From Jatrophihabitans cynanchi (GTDB lineage Bacteria > Actinomycetota > Actinomycetes > Mycobacteriales > Jatrophihabitantaceae), in NCBI RefSeq assembly GCF_027247405.1, contig NZ_CP097463.1:3410001-3474000 (forward strand): a DNA stretch of 64,000 bases. Reading direction: 5' to 3'. Under the pieces are notes generated by a model that saw only the letters and a program-made list of their open reading frames with translations, ran no database searches and was not told the origin of the DNA. Shown here piece by piece: positions 63,341 to 64,000 of the stretch. Made by a program: the position numbers and the translations under genes. Position 1 is the first letter of the stretch, and each line of letters opens with the position of its first letter.

Positions 63341-64000
63341 ATGCCACCGCGCAAGAGGACCGATCCCACCGCACCGTCGACCATGAAGGAACTGAAGGAC
63401 ACGCTCTGGAAGGCCGCCGACAAGCTGCGCGGCTCCCTGTCGGCCCATCAGTACAAGGATGTGATCCTCGGGCTCGTCTTCCTGAAGTATGTCTCGGACG
63501 CCTACGACGAGCGTCGCGCGACGATCCGAGCGGACCTGTTGGGCGAGGGATACGACGAAGAGCAGATCGCCGACCTCATCGACGACCCCGAGGAGTACCA
63601 GGGCTACGGCGTCTTCGTCGTCCCGCCGGAGGCACGGTGGGCCTACCTGTCGGAGAACGCCAAAGGAAAGCCAGCCGCGGCGAGCCAGCCGCAGAAGAGC
63701 ATCGGATGGCTCATCGATGACGCGATGGACGCGGTGATGCGGAGCAATCCATCGTTGATCGGGACGCTGCCACGCATCTACAACCGCGACAACATCGACC
63801 AGCGCCGCCTCGGAGAACTGGTCGACCTGTTCAACAACGCACGGTTCAGCCGGCAGGGTGAACACCGCGCCCGCGACCTGATGGGCGAGGTGTACGAGTA
63901 CTTCCTCGGCGCGTTCGCCCGAGCGGAGGGTAAGCGGGGCGGAGAGTTCTTCACCCCGCCCTCGGTGGTGAATACGATCGTCGAGGTGCTGGAGCCGGAC
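63341..64000 (+). CDS. hsdM: type I restriction-modification M subunit (HsdM), cut by window end
   Basis: First 220 residues of an HsdM protein: MKELKDTLWKAADKLRGSL and YKDVILGLVFLKYVSDAY form the N-terminal HsdM helical domain, and DLMGEVYEYFLGAFA then GGEFFTPPSVV is the lead-in to the SAM-binding methylase domain. The catalytic NPPF should follow beyond the window. The ATG at 63341 is one base after the stop of the HTH gene, so the two are co-translated. Downstream hsdS/hsdR or other defence genes cannot be seen. Confidence 0.93.
   Translation, partial: MPPRKRTDPTAPSTMKELKDTLWKAADKLRGSLSAHQYKDVILGLVFLKYVSDAYDERRATIRADLLGEGYDEEQIADLIDDPEEYQGYGVFVVPPEARWAYLSENAKGKPAAASQPQKSIGWLIDDAMDAVMRSNPSLIGTLPRIYNRDNIDQRRLGELVDLFNNARFSRQGEHRARDLMGEVYEYFLGAFARAEGKRGGEFFTPPSVVNTIVEVLEPD

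Overview
This is a 64 kb chromosomal window from a very GC-rich actinobacterium. Most genes are tightly packed, with many ATGA/GTGA/TTGA overlaps and many GTG starts. A mycoredoxin with a CGYC site, a WhiB7 regulator with an AT-hook, AdnAB and MoeZ all point to a mycothiol-producing member of the Actinomycetia. Gene order closely follows the Mycobacterium tuberculosis stretch from rhlE (Rv3211) through the UPF0182 gene (Rv3193c): rhlE, ferritin-like, DUF3107, TetR, DUF3152, moeZ, ATL, adnA-adnB, nudC, mrx1-uvrD2, whiB7, aarF, a ThiF-like gene, DUF2342, PDZ-Lon, PPA1309, UPF0182. Extra genes sit between these landmarks. The genus cannot be fixed from the sequence alone.

Layout. 1-6.3 kb: a minus-strand run (RhlE helicase, membrane beta-propeller protein, alpha/beta hydrolase, MpaB-type oxygenase cut by the window edge) diverging from a ferritin-like gene, then DUF3107 and TetR. 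6.3-9.3 kb: a bacterial NHEJ cassette (separate LigD-type polymerase and ATP-dependent ligase genes diverging from ku). 9.5-13 kb: hydrolase, DUF3152 membrane metalloprotease-like protein, MoeZ. 13-19.1 kb: TetR with a divergent MFS exporter and methyltransferase, then small enzymes and an alkyltransferase-like protein. 19.2-25.5 kb: adnA-adnB, the mycobacterial-type end-resection helicase-nuclease. 25.8-31.6 kb: M20 peptidase, lipoprotein, an M16 pair and NudC. 32-39.7 kb: ArsR/MFS divergent pair with a strong operator, uridine-kinase-like protein, mycoredoxin, UvrD2, a DHA2 exporter and a lipoprotein. 39.8-41.1 kb: whiB7 with a long attenuator-type leader and two small ORFs. 41.1-45.7 kb: hydroxyacid-oxoacid transhydrogenase, AarF kinase-like protein, ThiF-like protein, a cluster of DnaA-box-like sites, and a YgjP-like peptidase. 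45.8-51.3 kb: one giant single-chain biotin-dependent acyl-CoA carboxylase. 51.3-58.1 kb: DUF2342, PDZ-Lon, PPA1309 and UPF0182.

At 58.19 kb an initiator tRNA ends the conserved backbone. After it comes what looks like an accessory or defence-type island: a small zinc-finger protein, a NERD-domain protein, a DUF2130 coiled-coil protein, and then a 618-residue helix-turn-helix protein one base upstream of a type I HsdM subunit that is cut by the window end. The 618-residue protein resembles the actinobacterial HTH-N6-methylase-target-recognition family but lacks the catalytic motifs. It may act as a specificity subunit derived from a dead methylase, and it is the best candidate here for something undescribed.

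Other points of interest are the whiB7 leader, the DnaA-box cluster, several families of short palindromic or tandem repeats (one inside a peptidase gene), a UvrD2 without the tetracysteine linker, and a uridine-kinase-like protein without a P-loop.
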